From Cercis canadensis (lineage: Eukaryota > Streptophyta > Magnoliopsida > Fabales > Fabaceae), in contig QAOA01006583.1 in assembly GCA_003255065.1 (NCBI GenBank), positions 150,934-214,933 of the forward strand: a stretch of 64,000 nucleotides of DNA, written 5' to 3'. The notes under the pieces are model-generated. The model had not been told where the DNA came from. It ran no database searches and saw nothing but the letters and a program-made list of their open reading frames with translations. Positions 11,723 to 22,993 of this stretch are shown in pieces. Positions within the stretch are counted from its first letter, which is position 1; each line of letters begins with the position of its first letter. Made by a program: the position numbers and the translations under genes.

Positions 11723-12436
11723 CAGTTTACACAAATCTTCTTCTAGAGAGTATTGTTTTGATTTACTCCATTATCTCATCATCTTTTTCATCCCTTTTCA
11801 CTCTTAAAATAGTTGAATTAGCAATACTCATTTAAATGATGAACTATTCAACTATATGCATGAGAAATGAAAATAATATGACGCTAGGACAATCACGAAA
11901 GGAAGATGAATCATGGCTTCAAAAAGCATCTTATTCTTATGCTCTACACGGCATCATGACATGTAAGTAATATATTTCTAATTTTATTAATTAACAGAAC
12001 AATAAATTATAAAAGAGTACATTATACTTATTTCTCTTTGTTGAAATGATCACACTTCACCCAATTTTCAACCTAAAATTACACTCCACTCCATTGCCCA
12101 ATTAAATTTAACATCTTAGAAGATTCTTATAAAATATACCCTCTATCTATGAGTGTTATAACCATATTTTGATGTACAAAATTGATTTTTTTTTTGTGAT
12201 AAATTACAAAAATCACTTTCAAGCTTTGTCAAAATGATACTGCACTCCATTAAGTTTTTAAACACTTCTCTTGTCCTATTTGGAGTTTTACCTATATCTA
12301 AGATGGATGAGATGTTTTTTTTCTTTTTTTTTTGCTCTGTTTTATTTGTAATAAAAGGGGCTAAGCAATGGGGACAAATTGAAAAGAAATATTCTTTTGT
12401 TCACCTCTTTATTTCGTTACAAAAATATGAATTATT
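11723..12436 (+). repeat. Segmental duplication copy B, left part
   Basis: Homologous to 403-1100. It carries the same ATGGCTTCAAAA motif (11913), here followed by a good splice-donor-like GTAAGT at 11963, and the same T-rich run near 12316. It continues at 12987-13058 after the foldback insertion and again from 14676. No supported gene. Confidence 0.85.
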
Positions 12437-12986
12437 GGCTTAATTACAATTTTGGTCATCCTATTTTAATAACTTAAACTTTTTGGTCTCATTTCTTTAA
12501 AAATAAACTATTGAGTCCTTCGATATTCATAAAATGTATAATTTTAGTCTTTTTGTCTTTAAGTCAAAATTCTTAAGTTTATTTCAAGGTGTAAAGTTCT
12601 CTGATTCATAATCTCACCGTTTAGATTGAAGAGCGACATCTTGTAAACCTCTCTACTAAATTTCAGCTCGATCTAACGGTGAATGAGTCTAGATCTTCAG
12701 TTAGATGAAAAAATATGGTTTTCGTATTTTAGGTTGAGTCCCACCATTAGATTGAGCTAAAATTTAATGTGGAGATTCACAAGACGTAACTCTTCAATTT
12801 GAACGGTAAGATTATGAATCAGAGAATTTTACACATCGAAATAAACCTAAGAATTTTGACTTAAAGACAAAATGACAAAAATTGTACATTTTATGAATAT
12901 AAAGGGACTCAATAATTCATTTTTAAAAAAGAGGGACCAAAAAGTTCAAATTATTAAAATAAGAGGACCAAAATTACAATTAAGCC
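12437..12986. mobile_element. Foldback element (long inverted-repeat MITE)
   Basis: The 550-bp unit is an almost complete palindrome. It begins GGCTTAATTACAATTTTGG and ends with the inverse, and the arms pair over roughly 250 bases each around a centre near 12710. Copy A of the surrounding duplication reads straight through (near 1097-1110), so this is an insertion specific to copy B. There is no coding capacity. The superfamily is not assignable by eye; a Mutator-type MITE is one possibility. Confidence 0.85.
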
Positions 12987-13058
12987 TTCTTTATTATTTG
13001 TTACTTTTATCCTCATTATACAATATTTTTGATTGATTAGTTGAGTCAATGTTGACTG

Positions 13059-13211
13059 TGCTCTTTTTTTTTTTGGTAAGTAAAAGTTTAAGGTGAGAGA
13101 AGGCTACCCAATTTCAAGGTCATCAAAGGGGAACTACTCAGAGTGAGATTCAAATATAGGCCTTATAAGCAAAACAATTAGATCCTTAACAGTTGAACCA
13201 ACTTTCGTTGG
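13059..13211 (-). mobile_element. tRNA-derived SINE (minus orientation)
   Basis: Read on the minus strand it starts GCCAACGAAAGTTGGTTC, has a box-A-like GGTTCAACTGTTAAGG and a box-B-like ATTTGAATCTC, and ends in a poly(A) tail (poly-T on +, 13062-13072). About 150 bp is normal for plant SINEs. Flanking TGTGCT-containing sequence recurs on both sides as an imperfect target duplication. Copy A lacks it. Confidence 0.65.
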
Positions 13212-14675
13212 CTGTGTTCTCTGTGCTTGTTGTGCAAAACTCTAACACAAATGTATGTTATCGTTTTTAAGTAATAAAATGAGAGTAAAGTATCATCCCA
13301 CGGAGACTGTGGCTAATAAGTACCAAAATTAAATATATTTTAATTTTATCTAGACAATCAATAAAATCAAAAATCAATATTGAGCAATAATTAAAATGCA
13401 AGAATAGTAAAAGATATATAAATCTGGATGAAAAGTATCTAGGGTTTTCGATTTCACCATAGTTATTCTGATTTGCTATCCATATTTCATTAACCAAGAA
13501 CAATCTTCTTAATTGCTAATCAAGAATCCTAAATAATTCATTAGCTTTCCTCAAGGTCAAACAAACATATTATCAAGTTATGAATCTATTATATTCCTAT
13601 GTGAATTACGAATAACCTATAAATTTATTCAATTATGTGGTTCTCTTTAATAGCTACATAAGCCATAAAGGTATATTCATATTCCTTATGAAATTTATAT
13701 TCTTAATCTCTATGATCTTGAATTACAAATTACCTTCCAGTCTCATTGCAATTATCTAATAAATCAATTGGTGATCATGCAATTAAAAGCATGAAGAATT
13801 GAGAAGAGGAAAACAATTAATATAGAAGTTCTTGAATTAATGAAATAAAAAATTACAAACCATCATAGGTAGGCTACATCATAGCCCTAGAAAAGTAAAT
13901 TAGTTCATGACAAAAAAATAAAGCATGACTAAATAAATTATAGACATAAGTGAAAGGGAAGAAGAATAAAACTCAGTGTAAAAACCTGGATTTACCCCTG
14001 CCAATTCGTGCTTCAATCCTTGCCTTGCTCTTGTTTCTCTCCAAAAACGTCCAAGGGAACTCTCTTAAACCTAATAGTATCTATTATTTATACTACTTTC
14101 AGAAAGTCCTAATTTAATTAGGAAACAAAGTCTACGTCTAAGAAAACTCAAGCTCGAGCACTGAGGCCCTTGGAGTGTAGCGCTGCGGCGCCTTGGCTCT
14201 GACTAATGCCTATGATTCGCTCACAAGCGCTGGGGCTCTTGGGGTGGAGCGCTGAGGCGCCATGTGACTGGGCAATTGGGTGCTAAGAGGTGCTGGGGCG
14301 CTGAATTGTGAAGGACGTGGCGCTTTGTCTCTAACTTTGAAGTGGTGCATGCGGAGGGTAGCGCTGGTGCCTGGTACCTGTCTTGTGGCACCTCAGCTCT
14401 TAAAACTAGGCGTTGAGGCGCCTTGTCTCTGGATAAAGTCACTAATTTTTCAAGCATAGGCGTCGCAGCCCTGTGTTACAGGCGCTGAGGCCCTTGCTTC
14501 TTGCCTCCAATGCACACAATTTGACACTTTTTCACCTTAACGCACAAAATCTTCATAATTTCATTAGACCTACACAAATAACAAAATTACATTATTTAAT
14601 ACTCAAAATCCTCAAGAAACCTACACAATATTAAGCTGAGAATATCTAAAAAGTGGATATAAAATCTAGTTGACA
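13212..14675. mobile_element. Unclassified retroelement-like insertion in copy B
   Basis: This about 1.45-kb stretch is absent from copy A and interrupts the duplicated sequence between a GTGCTT motif and GTTGACAGTGTTC. It includes a GC-richer stretch (14150-14500) with many imperfect repeats of a GCGCTGAGGCGCC motif. The left part resembles terminal sequences common in plant LTR-type elements, but I see no gag or pol homology and no clear paired termini. It could be a solo LTR or a fragment. No host gene is present. Confidence 0.4.
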
Positions 14676-15105
14676 GTGTTCTTTATCTTTAATATGTTAG
14701 ACCTTTAATTGGTTTATTTTAATTTGCATTATTATTTTTTCTTTTTATCAAAACAAGGCTTTTAGGATGAAATCCAATGATATTTAAGTTTAAAACATAA
14801 TGAGGTCAGTAATAATCATGTAGAGAAATANATTGGTTTATTTTAATTTGCACTATTATTTTTTCTTTTTATCAAAACAAGGCTTTTAGGATGAAATCCA
14901 ATTATATTTAAGTTTAAAACATAATGAGGTCAATAATAATCATGTAGAGAAATATACATAACATATTATCAGCATAGCATTTGATAGAATATAACAATTA
15001 ATATGTAAAAGTTGACTACTTTTTGCTATTTTATTTGTATTTTTTGATTCAGTTATTGCAGTTGGAATTTAGAATTGGAATTAATGAATTTTGAAAATGA
15101 CAATT
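14676..15105 (+). repeat. Segmental duplication copy B, right part, with N-joined repeat
   Basis: Matches 1185-1387 followed directly by 5021-5125, so it preserves the empty CACTA site (GCA at 14977-14979). Positions 14708-14830 are repeated at 14832-14954 across N at 14831, another apparent unmerged overlap. Confidence 0.85.
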
Positions 15106-16500
15106 GAAATTTTTGTTCAATATTATTTTTATTGTATATATTTTGGTGTTCACGTTTCTTCTATATTTTGCATTAAGAAAGAGAAAATTTTAGCTAAGTT
15201 AGTTTCACTCAACAAGCTACAATAAGAACAAATGGCCAATTTTATTCTTTAGTTGCAATGATTTTTTATTCACAAATGCTGCAAAAACAATGTATGAGGT
15301 TTATGTTGGAATCTATTATATAGAAAAAAAATTGCTCAATATTATCTTTACTACATATATTTTGGTGTTTACGGTTTCTTCTACATTTTGTATTAAGAAA
15401 GAGACCATCATGTGAATAGTATCACTATTAACCAAATATATCATAGACCATCTTCACCACCAAACTTTGATTACCATGACACAGCTTCGATGACTGGTAC
15501 CATGATCAAAACCCATGAAAAAAAAAGTGTAACTTTGTAATTGACTTAAAAATGTTTATGTGACTTTTTTTTTATAATAAGGGAAATATCCAATAATACT
15601 CCATTCAACTTAGAGTCATGTGTGATTTACCCCTAAAATCATAAAAAAGTACAAGGAACCTCATTAACTATCAAAATGTATATAAAAAAAAAAACTCACA
15701 ATCCTCATATGACCATCCAAAAATAGACGGAAAATGTCATATCTAACTTTCATTTCCTTATTACGTGCATGACACATGACATTTTCTATNAGAGAGTATT
15801 AAATGTATATGGTTTTTAGTCTGTTGTTACAGTCAGGTGATATCCATGGTCTATGGGAACAAATACTACTTTTGGCAGTCAGTCTTTTGATTGGAGGTAC
15901 ACTGTACTTGACTTATAATAATTTTCTTTTATTTTTTATTTTTTTAATTATTCTAAAGTGAATAGGATTTTAATTTTTTTATATCAACCCTTTGCAGTGA
16001 GTGATGAGTAAATTGGTACTAGACTATCATTGTCGCTATGAATGATTCCAAGGAATTCCCTCTTCCAACATCTTAATGAGGAAATTTCCATATTTACTAA
16101 AGTTATATAGCAGACTTTTGTATCTTTTAGAATTTAGAAGTTTGAGAAGATAAGATAAGATAAGTAGAGGATAGGATCAATCTTTATGCATTAACATCGA
16201 AAGGAACAACAAGAAAGTGACATACAATTGTGATTGTTTTCGTTCTTTTGTGAGCTTTTCGATAAGGCTCTACATGCAATATATTTCATGATGAAATTTA
16301 ACGTCCCAATATTAGTTTGTATCAGCTTCTTTCTCACTCGAAGGCTTTTATTAATAATTCACCAAAAACTTAACAAAATATTCGTTATTTTATGGTGAAA
16401 GTTGTGTGTTAAAATTTTATTAAAATCGGACGGTTAAATTATGAAAAAGAATATATTTTTTTTGTTATATAACCTTCAATAAATAAAAAAAAAGGATGAT
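15106..16500. other. Non-coding AT-rich region with two internal curiosities
   Basis: No gene is supported. An about 80-base unit ending TTAAGAAAGAG occurs near 15111-15190 and again near 15330-15405. After N at 15790, bases 15791-15892 match the isomerase-gene intron at 26111-26212 with one difference. Near 16150 the string AGATAAGTAGAGGATAGGAT recalls copy A downstream of the CACTA element (about 5170). Confidence 0.5.
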
Positions 16501-18180
16501 ATTTTGTAACTCAATATGCCTTTAAATTAAGAAAATATATTTGTCTTGTCTTTTGACACTTCTGAGGAGCCAAGTCGCAGTAGCAACTAGCACAAGTTGT
16601 AGAAAGAAACCCATCCGCCACAATTAGGAAAGCATAATTTTTTTTTGGATCGTGTATATTTAGAAAGCATGATTGTATGGGTAAATGAGGCGAGACATAG
16701 GACAAATGAACATTCAATGAGACGAGAATATAACTGTTAAAAAATTCTCCATCGAGAATGGGTCTGAAAATAAGACATAAAAATATTTTTTGGGAATGGG
16801 TACGGGGAATGTCTACTCCACCCCATCCCTTCCCCATTGCACAGTCGCACAATCCTCACTTGAAGCTGACGAGGGTTATTTTGCCCTCTTTCCCCACTTT
16901 GGGCTCTTACATACCTAAAACATAACTGAAATTGGGGCTACTCACTATCATTGTCACCTACAATAATTCCAATCAACCCCCATCCCCCTCCTTAACGACG
17001 AAATTTCTATACTTTTAGAAGTTTTGATATTATCATAAACAAACTTTGAATCTATTAAAAATAGGAAAAAAAATTACTAAAGCTTCTAATGAACTTAAGA
17101 TAAGTAGTAAGGGTTAGTATAAATCTTTCTTCATTAATTAATAATAGGACAGTACAACATGAAAGTCAATATGTTCATACTATCCCTACGGTGCCTCTTG
17201 TTAAGATTACACCAATTGTTATTCTTTGAAAACATAGTAAATAATACTCTCTAAATATTTATTCCTTTACCTTTTATTAGAAATAATCTTAGGGGTAACA
17301 ATTTATCTCAAGTGGATCAGTAGAGATTAAATCATCTTTACTCTTTGAANAGCTGATCACTATCATTGTCACCTACAATAATTCCAATCAACCCCCATCC
17401 CCTCCTTAACGACGAAATTTCTATACTTTTAGAAGTTTTGATATTATCATAAACAAACTTTGAATCTATTAAAAATAGGAAAAAAAAAAAAATACTAAAG
17501 CTTCTAATGAACTTAAGATAAGTAGTAAGGGTTAGAATAAATCTTTCTCATTAATTAATAATAGGACAGTACAACATGAAAGTCAATATGTTCTTACTAT
17601 CCTTACGGTGCCTCTTGTTAAGATTACACCAATTGTTATTCTTTGAAAACAGAGTAAATAATACTCTCTAAATATTTATTCCTTTACCTTTTATTAGAAA
17701 TAATCTTAGGGGTGACAATTTATCTCAAGTGGATCAGTAGAGATTAAATCATCGTTACTCTTTGAAAAAAGAATTTTAATTCAATGAAATGTGCTCCAAT
17801 TTATAAAGATACTCTTCTTGTTCAATTTTTTTATTTGAATATTTTCAATTGTCATTACAATCGCTATTTATGTATAAATTAAAAAAAAAAATACTTCTTT
17901 AATATTACCCTTTTACCCCTTACTTAACATGACCTTAAGGATGACAATTTATCTCAAGTAAATCAAATACTACGATCAAACATGCAATTTTCCCCCTCAA
18001 TTACCCTAGCCAAATGTTGGCATCACTTTAATTCGTAGTAGATATATGTCATTAGCATAATCACCCTTAGTCTAACCTTATCCAAAGCATGATCTAAAAT
18101 TGTTTTTCAAATGAATAATCTAATAATTCATATTCAATGAAAGGCACAAAAAATCTAAAATAATATATGGAAACTTGCAC
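16501..18180. other. Non-coding AT-rich DNA with a 400-bp N-joined repeat
   Basis: Bases 16942-17349 recur at 17357-17768, with N at 17350 between them, again the contig-overlap pattern. A 113-codon open frame on minus at 16852-16511 has no recognisable domain and looks like translated repeat DNA. No gene is supported. Confidence 0.6.
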
Positions 18181-18184
18181 ACGA

Positions 18185-19060
18185 AAGGATAAGTGGCCAA
18201 GACGCCAAGTGAGCTCATCGGTGAAAACGGAAAATCCATATGAAGAATCGGTTTGTGGGACCCATCACCCATGAGAATGTATGGCCCCCCAAAGAAAACA
18301 GAGAATTCTGTGACAGTCTGATTTGATGGCTTTCGGGCTTGTGAGTCACGTCTAACTCTTGTTTTTTTTCCTTTTTGACAAAAATTTAAGATGAGAAAAT
18401 ATTATTTTATTTTAAAATTAAGACATGATATAAGTTTAATTAAAAATTTATAATAATACTTATAAATTATTTATTAAAATAAATTATTTATGGTGAAATT
18501 TAAAGTTCGGTTTTATAAATAAAATAAAATAATTTTTATTATTGTAATAATTAATACAATTCGAACTAATGTTTAAGTTATATTAAAAAAATTAAGTAAA
18601 TTTAAATTATATCAATATAATACTATATAAAACAATGTAAAAATACCCTATGTGTAACATAAATCATATCTAGGAATATATCACAACACCTTCCAAATTA
18701 CACCTTCCAAATTTAAGTTATATTGAATCAAATTGATATAATTAGAACCATACAGCATGTAATTGAATAATATTAGAAAGTTTAATATTTAAATTTAAAA
18801 TCATAACTAAAAAAAATGATATAATTAATACACCTTTCATTAATTGCAACGGCGTCGTCTGATGACAATATCACCGCTCTCCTATTTTCTTCTTGGTTTT
18901 GATTCTTTTGAATGCCTTACTCACTTTTGTCATTTTTCGCGATAAATCCAATTCACGTGCGTCGTCATCAGCTGCTTTCATAACGAACATTTTCGGGAAC
19001 CGGATTCAGTCTTCCAACGTAAAGGTTATGTTTCGTATGAAAGTGGCTTTGACAGGAATT
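18185..19060 (+). repeat. GC-richer island, copy 1 (partner 21338-21680)
   Basis: Parts near 18220-18280 and 18840-19030 match 21338-21400 and 21455-21670. The most conserved string is CGCGATAAATCCAATTCACG. It overlaps a CACGTG-like core and a CGTCGTC-type element, and a GGAACCGGATTCAG motif follows. Composition and motifs look like a promoter or 5'UTR, but no recognisable coding exon follows in either copy. Likely fragments of a duplicated gene's 5' region. Confidence 0.5.
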
Positions 19061-21337
19061 GAAGTTGTGATCGTGCTCCTAACCACGTATCGCATGTTTG
19101 CGTCTAACTTAGACAGTTAGACCAATAAATTAAGGTTGTTTTAAACCGGAAACCGCATGAACTCCAACAACTAAGCTCAACTTTAGTTAAAAGTTGTTCA
19201 AACTTTCTTTCACTTTTTCTTCTTTTCTTTTGTATTAAGACAATTTCTTTAAGTGATTGTATATATTATTAAGGTTGTGTTTGGTAAATGATTTATTTAA
19301 GTATTTATATAAAAAAAATTATATGAAAAACTCTTATGTAATAAGTTTTTTTTTTTTTAAATTAAGTTATTTTGTATTTAGATATATATAATTAGAGAAG
19401 TACTTTTAAAATTTAAAAATATAAAAAATTAGCCATCTAATTTTATAACAGAAATTTCACTATTATTTTATTTCAAAATTTTCTGAAAATAGCTAGCAAT
19501 TAGATTGTTATGAGCTTTTATAAAAATTAAACTTTAAAGTAATGAAAAATTTTTAAATGGGCAAAGATCTTTAAATATGATGTTAAATAAATAGAATAAT
19601 CGATTTGACATGTAAAGTAGGAATGGTTAAAAATATATATATAAAGTAGGTTTAAGTTTAGATGTTGTTAAGCGTAATAATATGAAATAATATGTAAACT
19701 GAAATTTTTATATTTTGTTTTGATTGGTTCTATAGGGAATTTATATTTTTTGGCCCATGATAGTGAATAGAATTTGAATCCATTAAATACCTACAATTTG
19801 CAGTAGAGCAAGTTGGGACCCTGGACTATAATTATCACTGAGAATAATTCCAAAGAATGAGAATCCAACACCTTGAGGAAGAAACTTCCATGTTTCTTGA
19901 TGCTACCCATGGTTTGTTGAGTTATATGAACTATAACATANTGTTTTGATTGGTTCTATAGGGAATTTATATTTTTTGGCCCATGATAGTGAATAGAATT
20001 TGAATCCATTAAATACCTACAATTTGCAGTAATGAGCAAGTTGGCACCCTGGACTATAATTATCACTGAGAATAATTCCAAAGAATGAGAATCCAACACC
20101 TTGAGGAAGAAACTTCCATGTTTCTTGATGTTACCCATGGCTTGTTGAGTTATATGAACTATAACATAGAAGATGTATTCATGATTAATTTTCATGTCTC
20201 GAATTGGCTTGTTAATTTTCATGATTAATTTTCTCTTAGTAATTTAGCATTTCTAATTTTACCCAATATTTTATGTAAGCATGTAATTCTCTCTTTTTAG
20301 ATGTAGAAGGCAATCTATGGAATGACACCAATTTTTAGAATTTTCCAGTGTAGTTTTATTATGTACATGAAAATTTTTGTATGAAATTCGAATAAGATAA
20401 TGTTTAGGATTTGACAATTTACATTATAAATTGTGGTGTCAAGCTAGGCTATTATGATAATTAAGCATAGTGATCAAATATGAGTCATTTTATTAATCAT
20501 GTCAATTATAAATATTATCTTGACTCTAATGTATGTAAAAACTTAAATGTTAGGCTAACGATATCTCTAAAAATATCAATTTACCTTTTAATTGAATGTT
20601 TGAAAATAAAAAATTCTATTTTCTATTAAGAAACTTTTTGATTAATACAAAATGAATAACTTGTGGGGATACTATCTTTAATCAATGATACAAGCGCATA
20701 AATATAATTACTTCATAGAGTTTTTATAAAATTAAGGTCTCAAATTTAAATTTTTATTCTCTTAACATTTCTACCTAAAAGGTTTAGCTTTGCAATTTTG
20801 ACTATCTAAGAAAAAAGAGAGATACAAGATTTATTTTGCTTCAAAATAAGAATTACAAAAAATTTTGAAACTTAGAAGGCCAAAAATGTTGAAATGTTCA
20901 CATAAAAAACTAAAAAATGTTGAAAAGATATTTAATGATATCCTAATAAAACCATTACTCTTGTTATAGTAAAATGATAAAAATATCTTTACTCAAAGTA
21001 TACCTTATCCACTCTAACTCACTTAAAACTTAACTTATTTTACTCATTCTCTAAACAATCTCTCACGTCCTCCCTCTCTCATACTTGATTTGCTCTTTTT
21101 CTCTTTAAGCTAACTAGAGCGTCGGAGATGACACTAGAACTCCGACTCTAATCTAAACCTAACTATGCTTCTCTCTCTATAAGTTGTTGATCTTACCATA
21201 ACTTAAATATTGATTTAATTCAATCACTAACTTGACTTTATTCAATGATTCTAATTACTAGTAATCTAAAATTTCATATTCATTGAGAGTGCTATAAAAC
21301 CTAAAACTAAATGAAGCGTAGACTCATAAAAGAGAAA
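19061..21337. other. Non-coding AT-rich region with N-joined repeat
   Basis: Bases 19716-19940 are repeated at 19942-20168 across N at 19941. The rest is AT-rich with only short open frames in all six readings. No gene or named element recognised. Confidence 0.6.
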
Positions 21338-21680
21338 AAGGATGTATGGGAAAAATCCATTATGAAGGTTCGGTTTGTGGGGCCCACGCAATATCAGCTC
21401 TCATCTCTGAATCTGAGAGAGGGTGGATCAGCACCACCGACCCCTGGATTTCGGCCTTTTCCTTAATTAAACGACGCCGTCTCATTCACGTCACCGCTTT
21501 GGCGCTTTGTTTGTTTCTCCAATTTTGCCTCCCGAGAAACCCGAGCGGGGTACTTTTGTCTTTTTCTCGCGATAAATCCAATTCACGTGCCGTCATCATC
21601 AGACGTGGCTGTCTCGTTGCCGCTTTCTTTAACCAACCTTTTCGGGAATCGGATTCAGTTTCCCAATCATCAAGTTATTT
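21338..21680 (+). repeat. GC-richer island, copy 2 (partner 18185-19060)
   Basis: Contains GGTTTGTGGGGCCCACG, AAACGACGCCGT and CGCGATAAATCCAATTCACG, then GGGAATCGGATTCAG. The 113-codon frame here has no domain and is not conserved as protein in copy 1, so I read it as regulatory or UTR-like DNA. It might be an upstream region of a lost gene. Confidence 0.45.
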
Positions 21681-22238
21681 CCCATGATTTATAATTCATT
21701 ATTTATTTATTACCAAACCATATAATTAAATAAAAAAAAAGCATTGCTTGTAAAAAAAAAAGTTTTCCTAGTTCATTTTTTATTTTTGATTGGAAAGTTT
21801 TCCTAGTTCTTGCATCTATGAAATTAGCCATTGCATGGCCAATTATAAAGGTTTAAATTAATTATTACATTTTTTTTTTATTTTGGTACACTTTATTTAG
21901 ATTTTCTACATATATTAATGTCTTTTTTAAGGAATCGGATCTGGAATCTTCTCTCCCCTAAATGAAAATTCTTTCAATGGATCTTCACCGACAAATTGAA
22001 GAACAAATATGGGTAGAAATTTAAGATAATAATCAATTAAAACATTAAAACCATTTAAAAATTGTGAAATAGAATTAAAACAAGACAAATCATAAATATA
22101 GGAATCAACCAGCTGGGGGAAACATCATATTATTACCTCTGTTTTATATTAATTACAAAAATAGTAATAATATTTGTCAACATCTGAATCTAAATCTAAA
22201 TTTATTCATAAAACGATGCCCAAATTTAGTGAAAAAAC

Positions 22239-22296
<58 letters not shown>

Positions 22297-22700
22297 CTTA
22301 TTTTAGTATAAAATTTATCAAATACTATTTTACAATGAAAATTCCTACTTCAAATAATATAATAAATATTTTAAGAAAATTTTGAGTGGGTGTGATCAAG
22401 TCAACCTGTATTTTAACACCAAAAAAAAGTCAACATCAAAATATCAAAGTAAATCAAATCAATCCATATATAGAAATTGTTGAATTGTAGTGACTATTAT
22501 GTGACTATGTCAAGATTAAAAAAAAAAAAAAAGTTACCAAAAACACTAAATTAAGTTACTTAACCTGTTTACTATATATTGTTGTCACTATTTTACTATA
22601 AATTATCTCACTATTTTACAGCAATAAATCAGAAATTGTTTCTTATTTTTTTGTAGGTTTCAATACTTGCTAGTTAGCAAATTGGACTATTTCTCTCTCG
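21681..22700. other. Non-coding AT-rich region with microsatellites
   Basis: Contains a (TA)n run followed directly by a (TTTA)n run at about 22242-22300 and several A-runs. No gene seen. Its last part is the upstream region of the isomerase gene. Confidence 0.7.
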
Positions 22701-22779
22701 GAAATTTCGTGCTATTCGAGAAATCTGAGAAAAGTTGATTACTTCTAGATAAGAGAAGCTGCAAAAGAGTCATATCCTA

Positions 22780-22993
22780 CTTTACCCTTCTTTCTTTCTC
22801 TCTCTAACTCGTCTTTACTAGTCGCTATCTCTCTCTCTCTAGCGCACAAAGTTTCCCTCTCTCTGGTGCGACCGTTCCAAAGGCTTCAAAAAGCAGCAAG
22901 CTTTAGCAATGCCCAGCATAAACCCACATTCAAATTCCCTTCACTTCCCTCAAATTTCTCTGCTTTAGAATTTTCCATTCTCTCTTGTAATCC
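22780..22993 (+). promoter_or_regulatory. CT-rich leader/promoter of the isomerase gene
   Basis: Several CTCTCTCT tracts (about 22797-22865) lie 130-200 bases before the start codon. Such Y-patches are common in plant core promoters and 5'UTRs. No convincing TATA box is seen at the expected place, in keeping with a housekeeping promoter. Confidence 0.4.

Noticed and set aside
16511-16852. 113-codon open frame on minus
   Set aside because: No domain, no codon pattern and no splice context. The sequence looks like a dispersed non-coding repeat with a chance frame.
21346-21687. 113-codon open frame on plus
   Set aside because: The related island at 18840-19060 does not keep the frame, and the conserved strings are DNA motifs rather than protein.
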